Shown here piece by piece: positions 52,763-63,710 of a stretch of 64,000 nucleotides of DNA (positions within the stretch are counted from its first letter, which is position 1; every line of letters starts with the position of its first letter). Origin of the DNA: Daphnia pulex (taxonomy: Eukaryota > Arthropoda > Branchiopoda > Diplostraca > Daphniidae); the NCBI RefSeq assembly GCF_021134715.1, contig NC_060020.1, positions 4,092,001 through 4,156,000 of the forward strand, in the 5' to 3' direction. Both the position numbers and the translations under genes were made by a program. The notes under the pieces were generated by a model, which had not been told where the DNA came from, ran no database searches, and saw only the letters and a program-made list of their open reading frames with translations.

Positions 52763-55384
52763 ATGGCAGATACTGAAAATTACGATGCGGGTTCCGAAAA
52801 TTCATCACAAGCATCTGAGCAAGAAAAAGCCTTGGCGTTAGGCGCCCAAGCCGAATTCGAAAAGAAAAACTATGCAGCCGCCATCCAGCTTCTTTCAAAG
52901 TTGGAATCCTCTCGTCCACAGGATCCAAAAGTTATTCACAACAAAGCCATAGTGAACTGTTTTAAAGCTGGCTTGACGAACATTTCCCAGCTCCGTAAAG
53001 CTCTCACCTCAATTGCCAAACAATTGCAGTGCAATCTTGAGGACCCGAAAACCCTGGTGGATGTTGATCAATGTTATGTGTTTTACAATGAAGCTGTCAC
53101 ACTATATTTTCTAAGACAATATCCAAAAACATTGCAAATATTAACTAAAATATTCTCCCTCGTTGAGCAATTGGATGAGAGCCTAGCCCGCCAAGTTTGT
53201 TTTTTGCTAGCTGAAGTCTATCTGCGTTTGAATTTCCCCATCAAAACTTTGAAGATGGTTCACTTCATGGAAACAAGTTTGTTGAGTCATGGGGCAAAAC
53301 TCAAGTCTACTCTACCTCTAGAGAGGGAACGTGACAAGGAAAAGGATTGTGAAGGGAAGGAAGACCTCAAGAGTAGTTTCGGTGATGAGTTACTTATCCC
53401 ACCTGGAGTAAGGATACGTCTGCAGCGTTTGAAAATTCGAGCAAATCTTTCACTTTCTAAAAGGGAAGAAGCTGAAAGAGAGTTGGCTCTCTTATCCGAA
53501 ATTGATCCCGAGAACGCCGCCACTCTGTTTCTAAAAAGTAAAACTCTTTTCGTTAAAGCCAACTATGCCGAATCGTTGAAGCAGTTCAAACTACCCGAAG
53601 ATGACGGCCTTTTTAAGGAGCGAGGTGAATCTGATGTTGTTATGTATCACAACAACACTGGTTGCGTATATCACGCCATGGGAAAATACCACCTGGCATG
53701 TCTTCACTTTCACAAATCTCTCAACAAAAGTAGCGAACTACTTGCCGAGTTTCCCAAACCCGTGTCAGGTAATTATATTATTCTTGCATTTTTTATAAAT
53801 GATTTATTTAATGTTTATTGTTTCTTTCATATTAGGGGATCCAATCTCTAATCGGCCTTTGGTGACTATCGGCAGTAACTATAAATACGAGCTTCTTTAC
53901 AATATGGGTGTCAGTTTATTATACGCTCGTAAACCGGCCGATGCCTTCGATTGTCTCATTGAAACTGTGCAACTCCACCACAGGGATCCGTTGATCTGGT
54001 TGCGATTAGCGGAATGCTGTATTCAAGTGCACAAACCTGTAATTATCTTTTATCTCGTTATTTTCTTATTCACGTCGTATCTGATAACCCTTTTGTTTTC
54101 TGTAGGAAAATAGAAAAGATTTTCGGTTGACCGAGAGACAGCGGGAAATTGTTAAGGCAACAGCTGGATTCGGTTCTCACAGAAAAGTGATCCTGTCTTC
54201 CAGAATATCCAATGACAACTGTAAAAGGTACACAATTCTACTTTTAAGTAGTTTTTCCATCTTTAACTGTACTATTAAAAATGTTAACGTGTTGTTGTCA
54301 GTTCGGAGAACGCTGCCATTCCGGTGCCAACACTAGAATTTGGCACCTTAGCTCTGCGAAATGCAGAACTATTGCTCAACAAATTAACAATACCAAATAG
54401 CACTGAAGGTATTTGCTTAATCAATTTGCTGTCAAGTTTCTCGATTGAATTTTTTCTATTCCGATTATTTCAGATGTTGGTAATAAAGATGAATCCGATT
54501 CGAAAGGGAAACCGGATTTAAATGTGACACTCAGTGAAGTGTCAACCTTGTCAAAATTACGCAAACCGGAATTCTACCGGAACTTGAAGAATACCATCAT
54601 CGCCGACAGTTCGTATGCAGCTCTCTGTTTGGGTGATTACCTAACTTCTCTCTACAAAGCAGAAGAATTATTAACACAGCCACATTTATCAGGCAATCAC
54701 AAGTATGTTTTATATCTTGCATAATTTTATCCCAATAAATGTTATCGAAATCATTTACATTCGCAGGTTGCTGGGTCACTTGTATGCGGCTGAATCGCTA
54801 GTACTTTTGAATCGAATCAATGAAGCAGTTCCACATCTTCATCCAGAAAATGTGACAAAACTTTCAAATTTCTCTCCCTCTGAGAGTGAAATAACCCAAC
54901 ACTTGCCTCATACCTCAGGTGAGCTTGATATTTAATTTCCAACCGACAATTTTATTTAATTTCCTGTGCTTTTTTTTTTGTGGGGAGAAAAGATTGGTTT
55001 CCGCTGTCTACACAAACCGCCAAGGTGGTGCTCCAGTACAATCTGAGCACCGTGTACGCCATGAGAGGCGAGTACGACAAGGCAGGAGAATTAGTCCGCC
55101 AGGTACTGCACGAAAATGATTTACAGTATCGTCATCCTGGGACTATTTTAATGAATCATTCTTCATTTTTGCAGTTGTGGAATGCCAGCAAGAGTCACGG
55201 TATCGACGTCCCAATCCAAGTGGTTACACTGGCCTTGTACGTCGAACTACAATTAGGTAACATTGTCTATTCGATTATTAGTAGATTCTCCATGAACAAG
55301 AAAGGTTCAAACTGTTTACTCTCTGCAGGGCGGACAGAAATTGCTCGCAACATCATCAAGCAGCATTGCCCGCAGTATCGATGA
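52763..55384 (+). CDS. CNOT10: CCR4-NOT complex subunit 10
   Basis: Nine exons: 52763-53768, 53836-54038, 54106-54227, 54302-54408, 54474-54702, 54767-54918, 54993-55102, 55175-55256, 55329-55384; 688 aa (human 744). It is a TPR-type helical repeat protein: [93 protein letters not shown] at the end. The start follows the family N-terminus (acidic, then the first TPR). CNOT10 pairs with CNOT11 on the CNOT1 N-terminus and supports cytoplasmic mRNA deadenylation and decay, including decay triggered by miRNAs. The acidic linker after exon 4 ([13 protein letters not shown]) is poorly conserved, which may account for the shorter length. Confidence 0.94.
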
Positions 55385-57007
55385 GTCACAAATTTAGGTC
55401 TGACACGCTGCAGTTGGGAAAGACATAGACTTTCTGCTTGTTCGTGAAGGTTAATAAGTCTGGTCACTAATTAACAGTGAAATCAGTGATGATATACTCT
55501 TCCCTTGATGTCTTCTGTCTTTGCTACGCCACTTGAAAAAGACTTCTTTATAAACATTCTGAATAACAGATTTTTTAAAAAATCTTGTCCGCCCATGTGG
55601 GACACTCTTTACATGGCAAATGTTAATAATAATAATAATAAAACATCTGGTCGTTACAACCAGACGACATGTCACAATATTAGGTTAAGCTGGCCAAACA
55701 GTTTTTATTCTTGTTTTTCCCAATTTCCAGATCTCGTGCAACAACAAGGGATGAGGAGGAGGGTGAGAACCTGATGAGGTCAGGCCTATGTGGACGAGTG
55801 CTCACGCACGAGAAACTTTTTCGGCACGTGTAGCTGCTGCTCTCACCCCCTCGGTGCTTCACCCCGCTCTCTCTGTAACTCATTTGTTAGTCCGTTGCCG
55901 AGTTATCGGTGAGGAGCGCACACACACACAGTACGGAGCCACATCTTTTTTCTCGCGAGACTTTCTCCCCCCTCTCCCTTTCTTTTATTTTCCCCATTGC
56001 ACTTCATCTATGTCACCCTAGGCCTCTGCACGCATGGGAGGAGCTGGTGGAGCTAGGGAGAAGAATGTTGTTTGTTCGGATAGTCGGGGAGATGACTCCA
56101 CGTGCCGGTTTTACCCCCGAAAGTAATTTGAATGGTTGAAGGCTGGTTACGTCTCCCGACCGCTGCTCGTGAAGGTCAATTCCACTGGGGGCGGTTCCGT
56201 CGCAGTGAAAGTGGGTTTGTATTTGGCGCCATCTAGATACTTGTAGCTCTGGTAGGCCTTGTTACACCAATTTGAAAAATTTATTCCGCTTGGTGCCGCT
56301 GCTAGACGTCCTGGCAATTTGGGCTGAAGGGAAAGTGAATGTACCGGCCTTCCAAGCAGTATGAAGCCAAGAACGGGCGGGTAGGCCGATGAACGGTCGG
56401 GCTATCGCGAAACATTGAAGGGGGCCTAACTAGAAAGAGGGGTGGGCCTATTCTCTTATTTCCCCCATCGATGGGGGGGGGGGGACGAGAGCCCATTGGA
56501 GATGATTTAGCCCGAGGGGGCCTACGGGTAAAAAAAAAAGAAAAAGTTGGGTGGGTAAGTTCTTTTGCTGTTTGCTGGGCCCAACTAGTTCGCCACTTCT
56601 TCTCCAAAGCAATGGAAGCCTAAAAACACGTTTGGCTCCGTTTTTCTGTCCTTTTTTTCCCCCCTCTTTCTTCTTTCTTTTTTTTTTCCTTCTTAAATTG
56701 CAATTTCGTCGCCGTGTGGTTTTGTGGTTGTTACGCTGTTACAAAAATAACTTGACCGAATGTGATCAACTGAAATTTTCAGCATTTGGGGAATACCATG
56801 GGCAAATGACAGTGTTGAAGTGTTTTGTGTCCGAAGATTGTTTCAAACGAAAGAAAAGTTTTTTTTTAGTGGCAGCAGCGGCTTCCGGTCGGTAATCAAA
56901 CGCCCGAACAAGAGTAGCCAGTGTCGAGTTATCTTCCAGCAGCTTCCGTCAGACTCATTTTGCAACAACGAAGAAGAGGACCGCTTCCGGTATTTTCGGC
57001 GAATGCC
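55385..57007. other. Intergenic: CNOT10 3'UTR and TRIM71 promoter
   Basis: No supported exon. A G run near 56467-56479 and a CTCF/YY1-like GCGCCATCTAG (minus-strand core) near 56225-56235 are present. The last part probably contains the TRIM71 transcription start. Confidence 0.45.
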
Positions 57008-57982
57008 ATGCAACGCACCAAGGTAAACAACTTTCATTTGAAATGGCAAACAAACAATCAAGAGTATGTCTTTCTAAATATATCTATCTATAAATTCGCT
57101 GTATGTATGTATGCCACACCAGTATTGTTCTTCCTTCTTCTCACGGGCCTTGTAGTACGGAACCCCCTTTTTTGTTCATCCCCACATCAACAGCCCCCTT
57201 GTACCCTCTTTCCCACACTTCCTATAGACCGACATTTTCTGTATGTATTTATTCCATCTGAAGAAAAAGGCCGAGCGAAACCAAAAACTTTTTTTTTTCT
57301 TTTTGTCTACCATTTATAATGTATTCTATTTCTCCGTGTTTAGGCCTATTTTAGCCCCCTTCTTCTTTCTGCTGCACCAGCGGCTTCTCCAGGCGACCTC
57401 CTGGGTGGAGTGATGGTGTCTTCTTCCTCGCCATCTCCACCCGATGCTGCGCTCTTGCTCGGGTAAGAAACCAACAACTCACACATTCTACCCAACACAC
57501 ACACACACACTAGAGTTTCTCTCTGTCAGAGGTTTTTGGTAAACAACTTTTTTGAGGGAGAACGCCCTTGGATATTTATAAGGGAGAAGAAAGAGAGAGA
57601 GAGGGTCACGGAACCGTGGAAACAAACAACATGAACCCCCCCTAAAAACCAGAAACCCTCTTCTTCTTTTCCCTTCTTTGGCACAAACACGTAGACCTCT
57701 CTCTCTCTCTACTGCAGAGTCTCTTTCTTCTTTCCTTCTTCTTTTACGATGATGACAATTGATAGACACAAGGGCACGGCCTCTCTCTCTGTGTGTGTCG
57801 TCATACCTCTATAAGGCTGGGGGTCTAGAGACAAATGGGTGGAACTGTCGTTACACATTTGACAATGGATTCAGCCAACCTATAAGTAGTAGGTAGAAAA
57901 AAAGAAATATAAAGAGGATTATTGTGTATGTTGTAGGCCAGATTTCCACGGGCGAAATGCTAATCGCATTGATCAACGGAGA
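57008..57982 (+). other. TRIM71 5' exons, leader or N-terminal extension
   Basis: Three exon-like segments join in frame to the main start: ATG 57008 to 57022 (donor AAG|gtaaac), 57344-57462 (donor CGG|gtaaga), and 57937-57982 running into ATG 57983. Together they would add 60 residues (MQRTKAYFSPLLLSAAPAA...). No stop interrupts them. The vertebrate start, MASFP-type, matches MASVFP at 57983, so these may simply be untranslated exons. Confidence 0.4.
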
Positions 57983-60469
57983 ATGGCTTCCGTCTTCCCG
58001 GATCCAGACGCTCCGACCGAGAGCCAACATTGCCCCATCTGCTTGAACCGTTACGACGATCCTCGAGTCTTACCTTGCTTCCATACCTATTGCCGTCGAT
58101 GCCTGGATGCTCACGTGGCCGGCCGGCTCCGCTTCCCCTGTCCGTCCTGCCGGGAAGAAGTCTACCTGGGCGAGGGAGGCACCATCGACACTCTGCCCAC
58201 CAATTCCTTCATCGGTGATATCCTCAAAGTGGTCAGCGACGTTCCAGAATATGATTCGCCTTCCGTCCTGGATCAACGCGGCAGCGGCAGCGGAAGCGGT
58301 TACGAAACCGCAGTAGGAGCCGCCGCCAAAATGGTGCCCAGTAGGGCCTACATTTGTTCAAATTGCGACGAAGGAGCCGTGGCATCTTCGCGCTGCCGCG
58401 ACTGCAACGAAGTCCTCTGCGACAGCTGCGTTCGAGCTCATCAGCGCGTCCGTCTCACCAAAGATCATTACATTGTCCGATTCACCGAGGATTTGTCCAA
58501 AACCGTTGGATTGCCCGTCGGTTTGTCGCTCTTCTCCAGTCCCTCATTCTCCTACTGCGACATCCATCCGGCCGAAGTCCTCCGTCTATTCTGCGACATG
58601 TGCTCGGTGGCCATTTGCTCCGAGTGCACTCTGCGCGATCATCGCGGACACTCGTTCATCTACCTCAAGGATGCCGTGGAGAACTCCAAAACGATAAGCC
58701 TCAAATTGCTGGCGGATGCAAAGGCCGGAATGCGGGCTGTGGAAGAGAGTATGGAGATGACCAGCAAAATGGCCGAGCGGATTGAATTGAGAGCTCAAGC
58801 CATCGCCACCGAAATACGGACGGCCACTCGCCGTCACATGGCCGCGCTGGAGGAAAGAGAGCGGGAATTGTTGCAGCGGGTCGAGAAAATCCGACAAGTG
58901 AAAGGCAAATCGCTTCACTTGCAATTGGATGAATTGCGGATGGCTTTGCTCCGTCTCGGATCCACAGCCGAACTGTTGAAAACGGCCCTCGAATCCGGCT
59001 CCGACGTGGAGATCCTTCACACTAAAGACAAGGCTTTGATCGAGTTCCAGCATCTTCGACAAATTCGTAGCAGTTTACAACCTCAAGAAGATGACATTAT
59101 CCAATTCAATCCGCCCGATGGCGCACTACTCCAGGCCATTTGCTCTCTGGGTCTCATTTCCAGTTCCGGATTCGGTCCAACTTCCGTTGCATTCGGGGAT
59201 GGCATTAAACGAGCCCTGTGTAATCACGTGGCTTGCATGACAGTCCACGTCAAAGACCATCAAGGGGATGCCCGTCTGGTAGGAGGAGATCCCATTGTGG
59301 CCATTGTCGAAGGACCCAATGGAGTCTCTTACCGTGCGGATGTCGAGGACCGACAGAACGGCACTTACGTCATGACTTATCGACCTCAAGTGGAGGGTCG
59401 GCACATCATCACCGTGTTGATCCGCGGCCGTCACATCCACGGATCGCCTTTCACTGTCAAAGTCCGCAGCGGACGGGATTACTCGACCGTCGGTCAGCCT
59501 TTGTTGGCCTTCGGGAAAGAGGGCGAATCGGAAGGCGACTTGTGTCGTCCGTGGGGCGTGGCCTGCGACAAGGATGGATACATCATCATCGCGGATCGCA
59601 GCAACAACCGCGTCCAGATTTTCAATTCGGCTGGTGTCTTCCATCATCGATTCGGATCGCCTGGCACCCGCCCGGGTCAATTCGATCGTCCAGCTGGCGT
59701 CGCCTCCGATCATCTTGGCCGTATCATCGGTTTGTATTTACACTACGAAATGTCTTAACTTTGACTCGTTTCATTAGGTTAATTGGATGTTGTTGATTTT
59801 AGTGGCCGATAAGGACAACCATCGCATCCAAGTGTTCACGTTTGACGGGACGTTTCTCTTCAAGTTTGGTGAGAAAGGAACCAAGAACGGCCAGTTCAAT
59901 TACCCGTGGGATCTGGCCGTCAATGCGGAGGGTCACATTTTGGTGTCTGACACTCGAAACCACCGCATCCAGCTCTTTGCAGCCGACGGCACGTTCATCA
60001 ACAAGTACGGCTTCGAGGGAACACTCTGGAAACACTTCGACTCGCCGCGCGGTGTGTGTTTCAATCACGAGGGCCATATCGTCGTCACGGACTTTAACAA
60101 TCATCGCTTGTTGGTCATCAATCCCGATTTCCAGTCGGCTCGATTCTTGGGGTCGGAAGGCTCGGGCAACGGCCAGTTCTTGCGCCCGCAAGGTGTGGCT
60201 GTCGACTCCGAGGGTCACATCATTGGTACAGGCATTTTTAAACGGTGAAATCTTGGAAATTTTCAATCATTTCTTTGTTTTGTTAAATAGTGGCCGATTC
60301 GCGTAACCATCGCGTTCAAATTTTCCAACCCAACGGGAACTTTTTGACTAAATTCGGGACTCAAGGAGCGGGACCCGGACAGATGGATCGACCCAGTGGC
60401 GTCTGCATTTCACCTGAAGGCTACATCATCATCGTAGATTTTGGTAACAACCGAGTGCAGATTTTTTGA
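57983..60469 (+). CDS. TRIM71: TRIM71/LIN-41, TRIM-NHL RNA-binding ubiquitin ligase
   Basis: Three exons: 57983-59729, 59803-60225, 60291-60469; 782 aa (human 868). Domains in order: RING ([20 protein letters not shown], about 17-56); B-box 1 ([17 protein letters not shown], about 120-160); B-box 2 ([16 protein letters not shown]...HRGH, about 192-232); coiled coil to about 350; filamin-type Ig (about 400-495); six NHL blades (VADRSNNR-like cores) to the final FGNNRVQIF. Blade wording such as [20 protein letters not shown] is nearly identical to vertebrate TRIM71 and nematode LIN-41. The NHL propeller binds stem-loops in target mRNAs and represses them; the RING is an E3 ligase. The gene keeps stem or juvenile states and is repressed by let-7 in worms and vertebrates. 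The RING is intact here; fly Wech lacks one, to my knowledge. Confidence 0.96.
58660..58667 (+). promoter_or_regulatory. let-7 8-mer seed match inside TRIM71 coding sequence
   Basis: CTACCTCA within the B-box 2 region, where it encodes part of FIYLK. The amino acids are conserved, so the match may be incidental. Confidence 0.3.
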
Positions 60470-60846
60470 GGCTCAAAAACTCCAAGCTCTTTTTTTTTTT
60501 TTTTCAAAAGTTCCCACCCTCCTTTTTCTCTCCACCCCTCTTCCTATATGATATAAGATATGTTCTTATAGATTTCCTCTTTTCATTCTTCTTTTTTTTA
60601 CCCCCCAGCGATTGACCCCCTTTTTTTTATTTGTTAAAAAAGAGAGGCCCAGAAACTCTCGCTTGCCACCACCACCACCAATGTTCCTGCATAGTAGAAA
60701 TAATCTCGCCGAACAGAAAGAAAAAAAAAATTAAATAGGAAAAAAAAAACGACCGAGTCTCTTCCCCCCTCCCAACTTCCCTAGGAAACGAAAAAATAGG
60801 GAGCGAGCCCTCGCGTCGTGTGGAGATAAAAATATATTATATAGGC

Positions 60847-60864
60847 GAGAGAGAGAGAGAGAGA
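60847..60864 (+). repeat. (GA)n microsatellite
   Basis: Nine GA dinucleotides in the TRIM71 3'UTR. Confidence 0.9.
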
Positions 60865-61108
60865 AATTTTTGTAGAGAAACCCAAAACGCGAATTCCTCT
60901 TGAAAGTACAAAAGCATTTTCAAACGCAAGAGAACTAATTTTTTTACATTCAGATAGGTTTTTTCTTTCTTTCTAAGTTCAGTTTTGTATTCTTCGGTCG
61001 GAAACCGTACAACCCCCCCCCCCTCATACATGTTTGCTATGATGAAATTGAAAGGGAAAACCACCGTAAAATTTTTCATTAAATTGTCGTCTCAATTGTG
61101 TCGCCTGA

Positions 61109-61116
61109 CTCAGGGA
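61109..61116 (+). promoter_or_regulatory. miR-125/lin-4 8-mer site in TRIM71 3'UTR
   Basis: CTCAGGGA pairs with positions 2-8 of the lin-4/miR-125 seed (CCCUGAG) with A opposite position 1. It is 640 nt past the stop codon. Confidence 0.6.
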
Positions 61117-61195
61117 AGCACCACGCAGGACTTGTCCCAGTTTTCCAAAACTTTCGCACTGTTGATGGCCATCGTTGATTTTTTGATCGAGGCAG

Positions 61196-61202
61196 CTCAG
61201 GG
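61196..61202 (+). promoter_or_regulatory. Second miR-125/lin-4 seed match in TRIM71 3'UTR
   Basis: CTCAGGG, a 7-mer match 87 nt after the first site. Confidence 0.5.
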
Positions 61203-61970
61203 TGTGCGAAATGTTTTTGTGTTTTTGATACTTTAGTGCATGGACTCGGCGGAAAGAGAATTTTTTTTTAAAAAAGGGAAAACAAAACGCGAGTTTTTCT
61301 TATATGTTTTGTAGACTTTAAAAAATAAGCAAAATGGATCACCACGAAAGGATATATAATTAGATTCGTATGCTCCAGTACTACTCCTCAGAAAATCGAA
61401 CCGAATTCAGTACGATGACCAATTTACAATTAAAATGAAGCAGTGCAAAAACTATTATGTACGTAAAATCGTCTCCGATTGAAAGGAAGCTTCTTTTATT
61501 CGTTTTGTTTCATACGTAAAATCTAATTGTGATGAAGACAGGGATAAATACGTATATGACTTTTCGTTCAATTTGCCTCAATTCAGCCTCCCAACGTAAA
61601 ATCTCTTTTTTTTTAAATGGCGAGAAAAAAACATCTACAAAACCATACGTACCACAGTTTAACTGATTAGAACTTGTTTTTTCTTTTAATTTTGTTTTCT
61701 AAAAAAAAAAGAATGCGGGAAAAGAAAGAGTTGAAGAAAATTCAAAATTTTGAAAGCGAACTTGCTTGGCTACCAAGTGGTTCCAGAAGCAATCATGACG
61801 CTCGTTTAAGTAAAAAAGCGCATACTATTTGTAGTTCCTTATGAAGGTTTGGTGCTTGTTTTCGTTCCTTTGAATTAAACAAACTTAAAAAAATCGACAC
61901 AAAAACTAAAAAAAAAAAAAAAAACTAAAAGATAAAAATTCTTTTAAAAAATTTAACCATTTCCATGGAT

Positions 61971-61978
61971 CTACCTCA
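61971..61978 (+). promoter_or_regulatory. let-7 8-mer site in TRIM71 3'UTR
   Basis: CTACCTCA is the full 8-mer complement to the let-7 seed (GAGGUAG) plus the A opposite position 1. It lies about 1.5 kb past the stop. Confidence 0.6.
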
Positions 61979-62138
61979 TCCGATTTATTTCTCTTTTTAC
62001 TAAAAAACCAGGCATTTGTTATTTTGTTTCCCTTATATAGCGTGTATCCTTTTTTTTTCTCGAAATATTTGTGTATGTGTTTTATGTTAATCGAAATCCT
62101 CCTTTCGATGCAACGGCAGTTCCTCACGATAAACAAAA

Positions 62139-62145
62139 CTACCTC
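62139..62145 (+). promoter_or_regulatory. Second let-7 seed match in TRIM71 3'UTR
   Basis: CTACCTC, a 7-mer. The A/C-rich bases upstream (GATAAACAAAA) could give partial pairing to the let-7 3' half. Confidence 0.5.
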
Positions 62146-63680
62146 TCTCGTGGTATATCGCCAGAAAATTTCAATATTTTTCAACCGCGTACAACCAGTG
62201 TGTCTCTCCTATTTTTCGACTTATGTTTGTTGGTAGTTGTTTACGACTATAAATGTAGAGGGTGTCAGTTGCCCAGTTTTTTAGCGTTGAAAGTGATGCG
62301 GATATTTTTGAGCCAATTATCCTCTCAGGAAAAGTAAACTGCAACTTGGTTGCATTTGTCGGGGTTCATTTCTTTTTAGTAGATTAGATTAATTTTGTTT
62401 GTGTCCTGGAATTTTAACCTTTTTCAAATATGGCGCTTCAAAAATGTTCATGTCCCAAATGGTTTAGACCAAACAAAAGTTTCGCCCTACCATTTTCTTC
62501 CTCTAACACGTATGTTGTCGTCTGTGTCGTCGATTTACGTAAAAAAAAAACATGTTCGTGATTTGATTTCTTACTTCAATTAACAAAAAGTTCCTAAACC
62601 ATTTTCCTCATGCATTTCTCTCAATCCTAATTTTCCAAAATGATTAACAATTAATGCAAACTCCAATGTTCCTATGCGTTTCTTCTCGATCCTTTTTTGT
62701 TTGTTTTAATTCTTACCCCAGGAATTGATTTAAATTTGTGGATTCAAAATTGTCCCTCATTGTGTTTCTCCCAGAATTGTTTATTTTTTTTTGGCTGTCG
62801 GGTCAGAGCTTATTTACGAACTCGTAGAGGTAATCTGCTAACAAACAGAAAAACTGCACACCCACTAAGAAAAGGAGGTGACAAAGTCGACGGATAAGAT
62901 CCGTATCGAAAGAAGGGCTGCACCGGATGCTGGAATCTTTCTCGTACAACTTTGAATTCCGGCCGGTTTATGACCGAGAAAAATACTAAGCCCAACACTA
63001 AATATAAACCCACCCAACTCGCGCATCGGGCTCAACAGCCTCCTCCCCTTTCACTACTTAAAACACAAAAGATCAAACCATTTGGTTCCTAACTAAAATT
63101 TAATTTGCATTCTCTCTCTTATTTTTTCCTTTTCTTCTCCTCTTTTACGACAAAAAAAGACAAAAATTTAGAAATCGATATCTTTGTGAGCTTGGCTTAT
63201 CAATGGATAATATGTTTTTAAGTTTCACTGTTTTTGAGTAAAAACCAGTTAGTGTACTGTTTTTGTTAGTAGTGTTTTAAACGCCACCCAATTTTCTTCA
63301 CAGCCCCCACCAGCTAAAAAAAAAATATATAGCGACTGTCAATTGTTCGCTTTAAAACAACGCTATTCCGGTGGTTTTGGTGAATCCATCATTTCCTACA
63401 CAAAAAAAAATTCAGTTCATTTCTTTTTTGAGAGAAAGAGAGTTAATAGCAAGGCTCTAATTTTTGTCTTTCTTTCTCTTTTTTCCCCCCGGAGTTTGTA
63501 TCCTCTCTGGTGTCTGTCCTTTTTTTTTCTTAAATTCTATCCACATGATTTTGTTTGACCAATTCACAACTCTTAAAAGTATCACTGCCACTTGTGAAAC
63601 TAGCTTTGTAGAAGAAGCAGCTTGCGGAGATTTTTCTTCTTTCAATCCCGATTGTACGACTGTCTTCTATTCATTTGGGA

Positions 63681-63707
63681 AATAAACGTCTTGAAAAAAT
63701 AAATAAA
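63681..63707 (+). terminator. Poly(A) signals ending TRIM71
   Basis: AATAAA at 63681-63686 and at 63702-63707. On the opposite strand an AATAAA (TTTATT at 63717-63722) faces them, which suggests a convergent gene entering from the right edge. Confidence 0.5.
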
Positions 63708-63710
63708 ACT

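Larger units (their letters stand above)
60470..63710 (+). other. TRIM71: TRIM71 3'UTR (presumed)
   Basis: AT-rich, low-complexity, no credible ORF. I see no canonical AATAAA until 63681-63686, followed by another at 63702-63707, so the 3'UTR is probably about 3.2 kb. It contains two miR-125/lin-4 seed matches (61109-61116, 61196-61202) and two let-7 seed matches (61971-61978, 62139-62145). Small frames such as 60985-61236 and 62024-62337 are random-looking. Confidence 0.6.

Noticed and set aside
58586-60266. Long antisense and alternate frames across TRIM71 (for example 59126-59713 and 59799-60266)
   Set aside because: Side effect of the GC-rich coding bias of the sense exons; no homology.
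60985-61236. 83-codon plus-strand frame downstream of TRIM71
   Set aside because: Lies in the presumed 3'UTR, has no domain, and the sequence is better explained as UTR with miRNA seed sites.
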